This document shows positions 1 to 11,047 of a DNA stretch of 64,000 bases, in pieces. How positions within the stretch are numbered: position 1 is the first letter of the stretch; every line of letters starts with the position of its first letter. Location of the stretch: positions 1 to 64,000 of the forward strand of contig JADNYJ010000177.1 of the NCBI GenBank assembly GCA_015501075.1. Direction: 5' to 3'. Position numbers and translations under genes: made by a program. Source of the DNA: Gymnopilus junonius (lineage: Eukaryota; Basidiomycota; Agaricomycetes; Agaricales; Galerinaceae). The notes below the pieces were generated by a model that worked only from the letters and a program-made list of their open reading frames with translations, was not told the DNA's origin and ran no database searches.

Positions 1-2
1 TG

Positions 3-167
3 TGGATCAGCCGGGCCTCTAGCACGGGGACGTATGCGCCCCGGGAGGTGCAAAAGCTCAATGGCAGCCGGGTACGGGGTGAAAGGCGGCGGGACCGCAA
101 GATTTGTGTATTAGGCACTACATGTAGATACAAAGCCAAGGCGAGGGCCCACCCTCCAGAGGCGTAA
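3..167 (+). CDS. 3' end of a probable non-LTR retrotransposon ORF (partial)
   Basis: The window opens inside an open frame that ends in TAA at 165-167. The 54 visible residues are strongly basic (about one third Arg/Lys) with two cysteines and no recognisable catalytic motif. A 10-base spacer and then a 26-base A run follow the stop directly, which is the layout of the 3' end of a LINE copied from a polyadenylated RNA. The family (Tad-like or other) cannot be told from this tail. It could instead be the end of an ordinary gene followed by a chance A tract. The coding part upstream lies outside the window. Confidence 0.35.
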   Translation, partial: WISRASSTGTYAPREVQKLNGSRVRGERRRDRKICVLGTTCRYKAKARAHPPEA

Positions 168-172
168 AAACG

Positions 173-177
<5 letters not shown>

Positions 178-203
<26 letters not shown>
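178..203 (+). repeat. 26-base poly-A tract
   Basis: An uninterrupted run of 26 A residues lies ten bases after the stop codon of the partial ORF at 3-167. It is most simply the tail of a reverse-transcribed LINE copy; a microsatellite is the alternative. Confidence 0.7.
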
Positions 204-204
<1 letters not shown>

Positions 205-696
205 GGGTTGTCCATGAGGTCGTTTCTGCAGCAAAAAACACAAGGTTGAAGCGGATAATCCACTCCAGCCTCTGTGCAACTGCGACAGGAATGTGCACAG
301 TGGACACGACAAGAAATGTGGCCGTGGGTTAGGGTTGAGAATGACCTCGCGCACGTGGACACTGACAAATAATATAATCAATCAGTGACTGACCACTGTG
401 TACACTTCAAACACTGTTGCATAGGTTGCTGCACAGTACCCTCTGTGTGCTGTGGATTATCCATGACATGCATGAACATTACATTGCTCGATGGTCGCTG
501 CTCAACTGTTAACTATGACCAGTGACTGAGGACAGAAAGTTTTCCCCATCAACTTGGCATCAACTTGGCATGGCTTCCGTCAGAATCGTGGATCGCTTTG
601 AGATCGTTCTCTGTGCTTTGTTTCTGCAGGTGTTTGTTTCTTATATGAGATTGTCTTTGTGACCTTATACTCGCTCTGGAACAATGATCCTAAAAC
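204..696. other. no gene seen
   Basis: No reading frame here looks like protein. The stretch lies between the LINE tail and the Plavaka element and probably holds the 5' terminal part of the latter, but I could not match a terminal inverted repeat to the 3' side. Confidence 0.5.
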
Positions 697-704
697 TATA
701 TAAA
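697..704 (+). promoter_or_regulatory. candidate TATA box of the Plavaka element
   Basis: TATATAAA lies about 115 bases before the ATG at 819 of the element's reading frame. This is position and motif only. Confidence 0.3.
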
Positions 705-818
705 TGGGATGTGGACAAACTCTTGAATCTTGCATACTGTGTACTGGTTTAACCGTTACACAGTGCAATACTTCCCCTTTGTCTGGATACTAGCCTACTA
801 CGTGTTCATCTCCAAATT

Positions 819-3800
819 ATGCCTATCTGTTTCTGCAAGACCGCTGGCTGTCTGGATCACGGCGGAATTGATAGAGTGTCTGGTGAACCGAAGGGCTGCA
901 AAGTCGATTATAGAACCTATGAGAAGCATGCTATGTATGAAGATAGAGCTAGGAGATTTGAGGATGCGCAGAAGTGATCCGACGAAGCTGTCAAAGCCCA
1001 ACTCGAAGAAATCACCTCCTTCCTTTCTGCCAACACTTTGGCTGATAATGTCTCCGGAACTTCTGCTGGAGCTGGCGGCCACCTCTGGGCCAGGTGTACA
1101 CCAGAGGGCGATGACTACAGTGATGAAACTCTTCCTGATAACGACACTCTCCATGAGCACAGTGGCACATCGACTTGCAAGTCCCAGACCGTACGATCCC
1201 AGCGAGACTGCAAACAGAAGAAGGCACGATCCCCATCGCCTCATGCTTCCCCTCGGCCGACTACCCAGGAAGTCCGGATTGTGTCACTTCTCTCCATCCT
1301 CCGCGACAAAGTTGATAAATTTGGCAAGGAAGTCTCCTCTCAGCTTGACCGACTGGAGCCTCCATCTTTTTCTGGACCTCCCCCTCCATTTCCCCTCATC
1401 AGCTCCTTCGAGGAATTGCAGTCATTCAAGGACCGCCTACATTCAATAACTCTCAGGGGTCAGAATTCTGTCACGCTCCAACAGGACATTTCGAAAACAT
1501 TACATTTAATTGAAGAAAGCCTGGAAGGTGGTGAAAAGCAGTGGAATCAAGAGCTAGAAAAGATTCGGAAGGAGCAGTCACCACAGCAAGGCATTGCATT
1601 TGACACGGGTTAGTTTTATGCACTTCTTCTTCTACCCTTTCTCATTATTTCTCCTGTCAGCGCACCATTATGTCGCCATATTAAACAATGCTGACCCTAT
1701 CCTTCAAGTCCTTTTCTTCATGGTTGTTGCTTGCCAGATTGTCCTAGGGATGAGCCGCCGGGGCTGCTCATTTTTGCTGTCCATGACAAATTACATTATC
1801 CAACTCACCCTTCTACGTGTTGGCTCTTGTTTCACTCAATGTGATGAAAAGCTGCTTGCCGATATTCTGAGTGATATTCGTTCCACTGAAGAAAAATTTA
1901 GGTTGAAAAGCGACCATGTGATCTTTGCTGTTTGCCCAAATGAACAGTGCCACGCATGCTACAAGCCGACTTATGAGGATGGGTCACCAGTTCCAGTCTA
2001 TCTGGAGGTTTGTTCTTATCGTCAGTTCAGGAATGGTCCTGCCTGTGGAACTCCACTTCTTAAGCCGCGAAAAGTGAATGACCATGTCATTCATGTCCCA
2101 GTCAAGCATTTTGTGGCATTTACTTTCACTGATTGGTTTGCCGGTTTACTGTCACATCCAGGCTTCGAGAAAAAAATGGATAAATCATGGGATAACTGTA
2201 ACATCGATTCTGAGGAAGACATAACTGACATCTTAGGTGGAGAAATTCCTAGGAATTTTAAGTGGAAGGATGGAAAACATTTCAGTATGGGAGGAGATGA
2301 GGGACGATATCTTTTTCAACTCTGTATCGACTTCTTTAATCCTTTGGGTAACAAGCAATCTGGGAAAAAAAAGTCCATTGGAATTGTGTCACTGGCATGT
2401 CTCAACCTCCCTATTGAAGAAAGGTACCTTCCAGAAAATATGTTTCTCCTAGGCATCATTCCTGGGCCCAATGAACTGCCTTTAGCCTGCATCAATCACT
2501 ACTTGGGACCGTTGGTGGATGAGTTCCTAAAATTTTGGTCACCAGGCATGCAGTACTCCCGAACACATGAACACTATTATGGAAGACTAGTACATGCCGC
2601 AATCATATCTGTCATCTGTGATCTTCCAGCTGCCCACAAAGCTGCGGGATTTGCTGGGATCAGACATCAGAAAATGTGTGCATTCTGCCACTGTACCAAA
2701 AAAGCCCATGGACTTGGCAACACCGATGTAGAAAACTGGAAATGCCGCACAAAAGGCGAGTTTGAAGAAGCAGCTAAACGTCATTGAAGAGCTTTGGATG
2801 AAAAGGACCGGAAGGACATCGTCGACAATACCGGCATGTGATGGTCTGAGCTTCTTCGCCTTCCGTACTTTGATCCTGCCTGCTTTATTGTTGTCGATGC
2901 AATGCACAATCTCTTCCTTGGCTTAATTCATGAGCATTTTGAAATCCTGGGCATCAAACTTGACCATGAGGAGGAAGACACTGCAGTGCTGAACATGTCA
3001 GAATTCATTCCGAAGAATGCCTATGGCCATCTGACTGCCAATCAACAGAAGTCAATGAAATGCCTGATTCGGATCCTTGAGAGTCCGATGAATACAGAAC
3101 TTGGGACGGAGTGTGGTTATGCCTCTTTTCTCACAAAGCTAATGAAAGTGCAGCTGCCACCTCTCAAGCTTGCTCGAGATCTTCTCGGTGCACCATTCAT
3201 TCAATTAGATGTTTCAAATAAGACCAAAACATATAAAGTCAACTACATGAAGGCGCTGTTAAGATGGGTGAGCTATTTTGTCTGCTATGTATCAATTGAC
3301 ATTTCTCAAGTTCTTTGGAAGCGATCCTCGCAAGCTGAAAGAGTGCCACTCAGCTCGAACTTCACCCATGGCCATATATTCACAGAGGAGGAGGTCGGCT
3401 CTCTTCGTGCTGATATCGAATGTATGACAATGCTGTCTTGGCTCGCACCCGTTCCACACAACTTGGGTCAGCCAAGTCATGGAAAACTCAAAGCAGACCA
3501 ATGGCGAATTTTGGGGACTGTTTACCTTCCGATTTCTTTGATTCATCTTTGGGACAAAGCGGCAACTGATGAGCGTTCAGTCCATTGCAAAAAGATGGTC
3601 TCCATAACGCTGTCCTTAATTTCTGCTGTTGCCATTGCCTCATCCCATACTACATCTCGCAACCATGCAGAACTTTACCTTCTTCACATGAAGAATTACC
3701 TTGAAGGCATCCGTGAAGTTGTCCCCAATTATAACTTCCATCCAAATCATCATATGTCTCCTCATCTGGGGGAGTATCTATGCTTTTTTGGGCCAGTACA

Positions 3801-4594
3801 AGGATGGTGGACATTTCCATTCGAGTGCCTTATTGGCTTGCTGGAACGAATGCCCACTAATTTTCAAAATGGTCAGTACTTTCAAACTAGAAGCAGCAGT
3901 CATGCTAACAAACAGTCAAGGTCAACTGGAAGAAACCATTGTGAAAGCTTTTGTGAAGTCAGCCAATTTACGCGCTCTCACCATGAAAAGTGGGTGTCCA
4001 ACAGCGATTAAAAATTGCCACAACTTTTTCTCCAAACTTGTGGATCCTGACGTCCGCGACACCATTTTAACAGAGATTGCAAGCTTTGTCACTGTTCAGC
4101 ACAATTCGAACCCTCTGGAGGAACCTCGGTATGAAAATCTTACCCTCTCAAAGGCCACTCAAAAGGCTCTCCATGATTACTTGCACCGAAGTCCATGTGT
4201 TGTCAAAAAGATGCGATACTTCACTAGAGCCAAATGGACATATTCAATTCCTTCTCACCACAAGGGCAATGCAGCTATTCTCATTCGCCCTGAAACCGGG
4301 AATGAGAGTTTACCAGCCCAGATTGAAGACATCGTGCAAATTTCTTCGGGAGAGATACTTTTCGCCATATGCTATTATTGCACACGTGCGACTTGCAGTA
4401 TGCTCGGACAGTACCCGGCACTTGGAACATCGCTGTGGCAGCCTGAACTTGGAAACCTTCAGATCGTCGCTTTGGAAGCAGTTGATTGCCATTTCACAAG
4501 CTTGCTCCTTGAGTGGGAAGGCCATGATTGCTTAGCCGTGATATCACTCAAACATGTATGTGAACTAAGTTTACTCATACTGTGCCACAACTGA
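819..4594 (+). pseudogene. Plavaka transposase with three in-frame stops
   Basis: The frame opens at ATG 819 with a CxC...C...GG zinc-binding start and runs to about 1613. An intron probably lies between about 1613 and 1660, after which a second open region continues to 4594. In-frame TGA codons at 975-977, 2785-2787 and 2839-2841 break it, yet the sequence on either side stays in one frame and looks conserved, including WSELLRLPYFDP just after the third stop and DAMHNLFLG. Near the end, an intron of about 46 bases (roughly 3872-3917) rejoins the frame in the FQNG/QLEE region. All three stops fit CGA-to-TGA change. There is no visible frameshift, so the copy was probably silenced by point mutation. 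It cannot make a full transposase unless stops are read through. Confidence 0.75.
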
Positions 4595-4957
4595 ATGATT
4601 CTGACAGCTGTAGACATGATTCCATAGTTCCAGTCAATAAATTATTCATTAGTATCAAAGATGTCCATAGCCAGAATTATATTATATTTTCATCTTGAGT
4701 AATACAGATCAGAGCAGAGATTACGGTGAACTCGAAGCCTGAATGGCTCATAATTTCATTCTATGATTGACAAATTGGACATCAAGAAGCGAGGCTATTA
4801 TAACGTACAAGCAGAATTCAAGCAGAGGTGAAAGCCTTTCGCACCATCTCAAGATCAAAACTAATACCTTTGCTATTCAACCAGAACATAACCAGAGCAG
4901 CAATCACAAAGAAATTCAAGCTCATCAAGACGCTGACAAGACTGCAGCTGTATGCCT

Positions 4958-6394
4958 TCAAACCGTCCTTATGAAATTTTGTCTATGTACCTTGAGAATT
5001 CATTCAATGACATAAAATATGTATATTCTGACCTTCTTCTCCCAAATACAGATGTCTGGTGTGCTGTCACTGGTACCTGTGGTGAGCAAATGATGATCGG
5101 CCATCAAGCATCCCTATTGAGCTGTGTATCATGATTGATAAGCTCGTCAGAAATAAAGCGAGCTATACTTACATGGACAGCTTGGACCATCAAAGTTCGT
5201 GATCCATGCGCAAGTCGCTGGACAAGTTCTCTGGTCTCCAGACAGAAAAGGTAGACTTTGCCATGGTTGCTTCTGCAAGCGATGCGCCCTCCATGCTCCA
5301 AGAACATGGTGTCATGGACATAAGGTCTCTCTCTCACAATCGGAAATGATTCGGAGGGTGAGGGACGTGGATATTCATACAAGTCAAAACCTTTCATCAG
5401 ATTGTCGACAAGTAACCAATTTTCATCTGAACTGAGATATGCGTTTCCACTAACGGAAGTTTAGAAAGATAATTGAGGCTAAGAGAACACGAGACCACTC
5501 ACATGCTACTTTGTAAAGGTTTAAACCAAGTGATGACACCTGTTGCTGCGGCCCTGCAAAACCTTGGCCCCGCTGAGAACATCGCCCATGATCATAGATA
5601 TTCAACTTACATTGTACCGCATTCCAACCCAAAGACGAGAAAGTTTTCGCCCTTGCTGAGAAACCTGACTGATCGAGGGATTATTAGCATATCTTCATCC
5701 TTCATCCATACGAGATTGAGTGTCCCTAGTTTCCGTCATTAGAAATATTATGTGCAATAAAGTAAAGGCTAACCATTTTTCTCCACGGTGTACATTCTCA
5801 GCTTCCCCAAATGACCGCACAGCATGAGGCGACATCTATGGTGATCATAGTCCATGCACTCGACCGGTTCATTGAACGGAAGGACACTGGTGCTCGATAG
5901 CTCTTTGAAGAGCTCCTATAGTACCTCAAGCAAAAACATAAAAAAAATAACGGTCATGAGGTCAGAAGACTCACCGCCTCCTTGGCTCGTTGGTAAACAA
6001 GGGCAAGGCCCCTTCCAGTTCCAAAGGCAACGACGTTGCCATGGTCCGAGGACATACCAAAGAGCCATTTTATGCAGGTAACTTGCCCCCAATGTTCCAT
6101 GGGATCACTCAATACCTGGTGGGCAGACGATTTTGTGATATCCCAAATCCTGAGACTCTGATCATCACCTGTATTGGTCTCAGGAAACTATACAGTGCCT
6201 GTAAAAATGTAGTATCTTACCTCCGCTAGCAAGAAATTTGCCGTCTTTAGTGAAAGCAAGGCAATTTATGGGGCCTTCTGTCCCTCGAAGTTGAGTGATG
6301 CGAAAGTACTCCTGGAGAAGATGGGACAAATCAACATAAATTCACCTAAAAAGCTAGAAAGCCTGCTCACCGCTTTTGCATCCTTGAAGGGCAT
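4958..6394 (-). CDS. WD40-repeat protein (agaric family), multi-exon
   Basis: Start ATG at 6394. The exons I can place are 6394-6371, 6311-6221, 6168-5975, 5915-5774, 5725-5611, one or more uncertain exons in 5590-5450, then one ending near 5173, then 5113-5033 and a probable last exon near 4990-4958. Repeat signatures are clear: INCLAFTKDGKFLASGGDD and SLRIWD in the first blade, VTCIKW in the next, and a later blade with GRIACRSNHGKVYLFCLETRELVQ. WD40 propellers are scaffolds for protein contacts; no catalytic domain is attached. Related single-domain WD40 proteins are multicopy in agarics and their role is unknown. The junction between the exon ending at 5611 and the exon before 5397 is not resolved, so a defect there cannot be excluded. 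Confidence 0.7.
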
Positions 6395-6743
6395 TGAGGC
6401 AGAGTCAAGTGTGAGTGCTGTCAAGAGGAGAAGAAGACAGTGTGCCGCTCTTTATGTAATCGGAGCAGGTTATTGTTCTCGATGCCAATGTGAATCCGGG
6501 AGTCAAATTCTTGACAACGCGACGATTGAGCGGCGCCAAGGGGCTTCCTGACTTCGTGTTCATCAGAGCAAACATGAGACTAAAATCTTCTGACAATTAG
6601 GCGAATGCAAACAGCAGTATTAATATACGACCAAGGTGGCATTTCCCCGCCAAAAATGCACAACCCTATCAAGGCCCATCTCCCTTTGATTACCACTCGA
6701 ATTGAATTTACTGTCAATAAACTCCCGCCTCTCCCTTCAATCA

Positions 6744-7368
6744 TGCTATGGGAAAACCTTGAGCAATGCATAAGGCAGCAGATCAGGCGAAGCAGGACTC
6801 CCTACAGTTGCCAGATGCCTAGTCTCGAGCAAAAAAGACTGGAGAGCGAGCGCAGATCGCGAGAGCACACACCCAGTAGCCATTTTGATGGTGAATCAGA
6901 AGTGTCCGATGACGAGTCGATGACGTCGGAGTCGGAGATGGAGATGCAAGGCGACATGAAGGGCAAGGTTGCGAAACCTCCAGGCAAGCGGGTAGGAAGA
7001 ATTGCGGTGGATTCAACCTGGAGAAGGCCTTGGGCTGGGATGAGGAAAAGTATAATATGCTGATGGTAAGGACTTCAATCATTGGGTGAAGGTCGACATC
7101 TAACAATGGCCAGAAATGTGTGAACGAACTTGCAACAGAGAAACTAGACGTCAAGAAGTGCTTCAGCAAGCAAAAGCCAGAAATTGTCCAGAATGTAATT
7201 CAAATTGTATGTACCATATGCTTTGAACCTGAAGTTTCGCTGACTTAATGACAGGCGATGAGAAAGCTCAAGATCTTTGATGTTTATGCGAGTGACTGGC
7301 CAGTCTGTGAAGCACTCAAACTTCGACTCAAGTATACATCAGAAATTGCAAGAAAGCAAGCGAAATGA
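6744..7368 (+). CDS. hypothetical protein, acidic/Ser-rich N-terminus
   Basis: Not recognised. A first open stretch from ATG 6744 encodes a basic then Ser/Glu-rich segment (about residues 30-75). The frame that follows carries FNLEKALGWDEEKYNMLM and splices cleanly through GT-AG introns at about 7066-7112 and 7207-7252, ending with ALKLRLKYTSEIARKQ and TGA at 7366-7368. The step from the acidic segment into the second frame near 6980-7010 is not explained by an obvious intron, so either an unseen splice or a one-base change lies there. Similar short ORFs occur near agaric transposons. No domain function can be assigned. Confidence 0.4.
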
Positions 7369-8185
7369 AAGAATGATAAGGTCTTGAAGAAAGTGAGTAT
7401 CCTAACTGGAAGGAGAAGAGGAATCTAAAACCCACTGGTATTTACAGGTAGTCATGGCCACTCAGCAGGTTCAGAATGAAGGCGACGAGTAAGGGTCGAT
7501 TAATGAAAGTTCGCATGTAGGTGTGGTCCGCTTTGGATCTGGTGAGGGAAAATCGGTAGTTTGGGCACATTTCTTGGAGGTTTTTGTAGCATCAGATAGA
7601 ATGAAATTTAGATCTGGAACGCTTTATCAGTACGAAAGGTTAAGAATGAGTGAACAAAAGATCCACTCAACTAAATCGGATGACGCTGAGGAAGCAGGTT
7701 GAGCAAAGAAGTGTGTGGCATCTTAGAGGGAGGAGAGATTAAAAATGCTGGATATTCCAACATTTTCTGGAGATGCTCCCGAATAAAGAATGCCGGATAC
7801 TCCAACATTCCTTTAGGTGCAGTCGATGGACAGTCATGATTCGAGGTAGTGAGCACTGAGTACTGCCAAGAAGTGGCCACCGGTCCGTTGTCTGCGATTT
7901 TTAAACTCTGACCAAAAACAATTGCATTTGGAATACTTCGATCAACACTTGATCAACACAGTCCATCATCCTTCTCCACTACGCACGCTGCATTGGAATA
8001 TCCGCTACAACGCGTGAACTGTGGCGACCTTGGCTAATCTGGCTTATCCATGCCAACTACCTTCCGGTCTCATTCTTTTGCATAGCTGGCGCCCGTGGAT
8101 CATAATCTGTTTTCAGGACAGGCATGTCATCTTCCTGTTTTCTGCACGAGGCTATCTAATCATACCATTACATATTTTGTCAGAA
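7369..8185. other. no gene seen; contains a short direct repeat
   Basis: There is no credible coding region. A 20-base unit is present twice (about 7745-7764 and 7790-7809) with two mismatches. Confidence 0.5.
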
Positions 8186-11047
8186 ATGGCTCCTCCAGGT
8201 GCAGATAATCTCAAATGGCATGCGTTTCTGCAGGATGGTGTCATGTACTGTTCTCTGAACTGCTCATGACCTGTCATCGCACCCCGCCGGAATGTGTCTG
8301 CAGACCCCTTCACTGGGCCGCGTCTGTGCCGCGAGATGTTCAGGCAACCTATCTGGTGGTCAGACATCTGGGGCTGGCTTGGGTTTATTCCATTAGCACC
8401 CTCCTATATCTCAGTACCTTTCGAACCTCTGTGTTAGGAACCAGTCATCGAGGAAACCTGGGTGATCACCAAGGATAGCCCTACAGCTACAAGGCACTTT
8501 CAGATGCAGGAAAAGGATGTGATGATCTGGCTCCAGAAAGAAACCCTATTATTTGAAGCCGCCACCAAGATAAGATTGAAGTATCACATTCCAGGCAATC
8601 CTCCTCCTCGACCATCTTGCTTTGGTTATAATCATCCCCACAAATCAAGAGCCATTGCTATCAAAATGACGGTCATTTCAAGAGATTGGTTCACCATTTG
8701 GATGGGATTTCTTTCCTATCTCATTGCGCAGACTACAACTTATGGCGATAAAGCCTCGACGCCTCTACCCTGCTGGTGTCAGTTGCTTCTTTCTCGTGGG
8801 TTTACCGATATATGGCTCAGTGGCCTGCTGGCGTCGACCATTTGCTTGTTTGGCGCCCACAATCCTCGTGTTGGAGTCTTTATACAATGGACCGAGCAAC
8901 AGGTTGCTCTTCCAGCTGTTGAATGGTTCCTATCCCACGAGATTCCTATCTGGTTCGTATGGTCGAAGAAGGAAGAAGACGCCATCACCGCAAACTCGAA
9001 ATTAGCCTACCTTCGTCCTCCTAATGAAGTTCTGCAAAATGCTCTCCAGATTTTGTTCCAATCTCCCAGCCTTCCTCTTGCAACACTCATCGTGAAGCAC
9101 TTTTTCAATCTTGAGCTCAGTAATCCAATCAACGACATTACCTTGAACCTTCTTCGGCTAGATGATTCATCGTCCTTTGTACTCAACCATATTCTCTCCA
9201 TATTCTCAAAGGAGGATAATTCTCATCTAGATGAGGGTACTGCCTGACATGCTCTCAAGTATTTTCTGGCCAGTCAAAGTGCGGAACATCAGCAAGCCAC
9301 TTTAGATGCAGTGTCTCTTCCCTCACAAACGATGATTGAGAGAAGCAGTTCCCATGAGCAAATTTTCAATGATTGGAAGGATTATTTCACAGCTCGAGAT
9401 AAGCGACAAATGGAGCTGGAGCTGGTTCAAACCCCTGAGGAATGGCGAGTCTGTGAGCAACGTGAATGCAATCCACTGACCAAGAGTACTAAAATGTACG
9501 AATGGGACTGAGTGAGTTCTTCTGGCGGTGTGGAGCTATATGTGAGGGTCCGTGTCAAGAAGAGTGACTATGAGGAGACCCTGGGTCGATATGGTTCCAA
9601 ACAGCAGAGATACAGTTCCTTCTTCAATGAGTGGGACTTCTGCCTGGAATTTGCTGGTATTCTGGTGCTTGGGCCTTATGATCCAAATTACGATGACGAT
9701 GACGATGTTTACTGGCACCCAGATCCTGCTGTCCAAAATGATTCGAACAATTCAAATGAACCTGTTCCTTTCCAAGTCCCTCATCCATCCCATGAAACCG
9801 AGGCCAGGGAAGAACGAGGTATCTCTCAAGGACCTATGAATGTTGATGAGCAGACTGGAGATGAGCGTGACTCAGGTCCGAAGCTATACTCAGAGGACAT
9901 TGTGGATTCTTTGAATTGGGTCTATAGTTACGTAGTCGCATTAGGTGCTTCTCTTCACAACAAGGAGTCTCTTCCCAAGGAACACATATTTGAAGCCCTT
10001 GGAATTGTATCGTCGACTTCATGGAACTTACTCTCTGACTCTGAACAAAGTGCTATTCGTACATTTGTCACCCGTCTTTCCTTCAAATCTCAAATGGTGG
10101 TGCCGCATCTTCCGAAGGATTTGGACGACCTCAGTGATGAAAACTTTTTGTCTCTTTCATCTCTCTATGACTTCAGATGCTTGAGAAGTCCTGTTACAGG
10201 TGTATTCGTCTTTCATTCTCCGAAATCATCAGCAGTGAACTGGTCGCTAGGTGTCAAGTCGGCAAGAGCTGCCCTGTATGTGTGCAGGCATATAATATCA
10301 AATCCTGCATCACACACCCTTCTTACTGTAGCTCATCGACTCCTTGATCGCTCTATTCCATTCCATACCCTGATTTCCATGCCATCTTGCTCTGCAGAAA
10401 AGCCAGTTGCGAAGCCATTCACTCCTTCTTCATTTCGATGTGAAGGGTATAAATTCACGTTGGCAGATTTCGACGGTGCCTTGTTGTATTGCAAGGCAAT
10501 CTCGAGACGTCTGGAAGGCCGCACAGCAATACTGCGTGGTGGGATCCTTAGCCGGATTGCCCGAGAATTCCTGAGCATTGATGACGTCTTAACCGGGCCG
10601 TCAGTTGAGGTGACTTTGCATCACTGCAGCTTTGTCACATCTTCGGAACATGAGGGGGAGAATTATTGGGATGATGACCTCACAGACGATGAGATCGCCA
10701 CACTCTGCGGGACATATGTCATGTATACAGGTACGTGTTCCTGTGATAATTATATCCATCTATATTGACTGTCATTCATAGGCCATGGTCATCAAACAAA
10801 AACAATTTCCTGGTTCCCACCTCCCAGCGTCTGGGACGAGAGTGCATTCAACTGGCTTGAATGGACGGAGAGGGATGAGATTTTTTTCAGTGACTTGGTC
10901 AAAGGAATCGAACAAGGCAAAATTCAGCCTTTAACTCACAAACAGTGGCGGGATAGACTGCGTGGCCACGCACATTCCCGCAATGTGATTGAGAACAATG
11001 TCCGATGTTCAAATGAATACCTTTTGCAAAAGCTGTCCAGGATCTAG
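8186..11047 (+). pseudogene. large orphan agaric protein, broken by four nonsense codons
   Basis: One frame runs from ATG 8186 to 10730, followed by a GT-AG intron (about 10731-10781) and a last exon to TAG 11045-11047. The only breaks are stops at 8267 (TGA), 8435 (TAG), 9245 (TGA) and 9509 (TGA); there is no frameshift in 2.5 kb. Visible features are hydrophobic stretches near 8690-8900 (WFTIWMGFLSYLIA), an acidic block with a run of Asp near 9690, and a C-terminal exon with basic WRDRLRGHAHSR. I recognise the pattern as a hypothetical protein family found widely in agaric genomes, often near transposons, but know no function for it. The even spread of conserved sequence across the stops suggests a fairly recent loss. 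Confidence 0.6.

Larger units (their letters stand above)
690..4650 (+). mobile_element. Plavaka-type (CACTA superfamily) DNA transposon, decayed
   Basis: Plavaka elements are cut-and-paste transposons common in Agaricomycetes. The coding strand carries an N-terminal zinc-binding segment (819-910), a cysteine-rich segment near 1930-2060, and the diagnostic DAMHNLFLG motif at about 2897-2925, which marks the TNP2-like transposase core of this group. The outer limits given are approximate, because I could not identify terminal inverted repeats or a target-site duplication by eye. Confidence 0.75.

Noticed and set aside
111..381. Minus-strand frames with a run of Phe next to the poly-A tract
   Set aside because: The run of Phe is the complement of the A tract; the rest has no coding character.
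204..4750. Terminal inverted repeats and target duplication for the Plavaka element
   Set aside because: Compared by eye on both sides, but no matching ends were found, so boundaries are left approximate.
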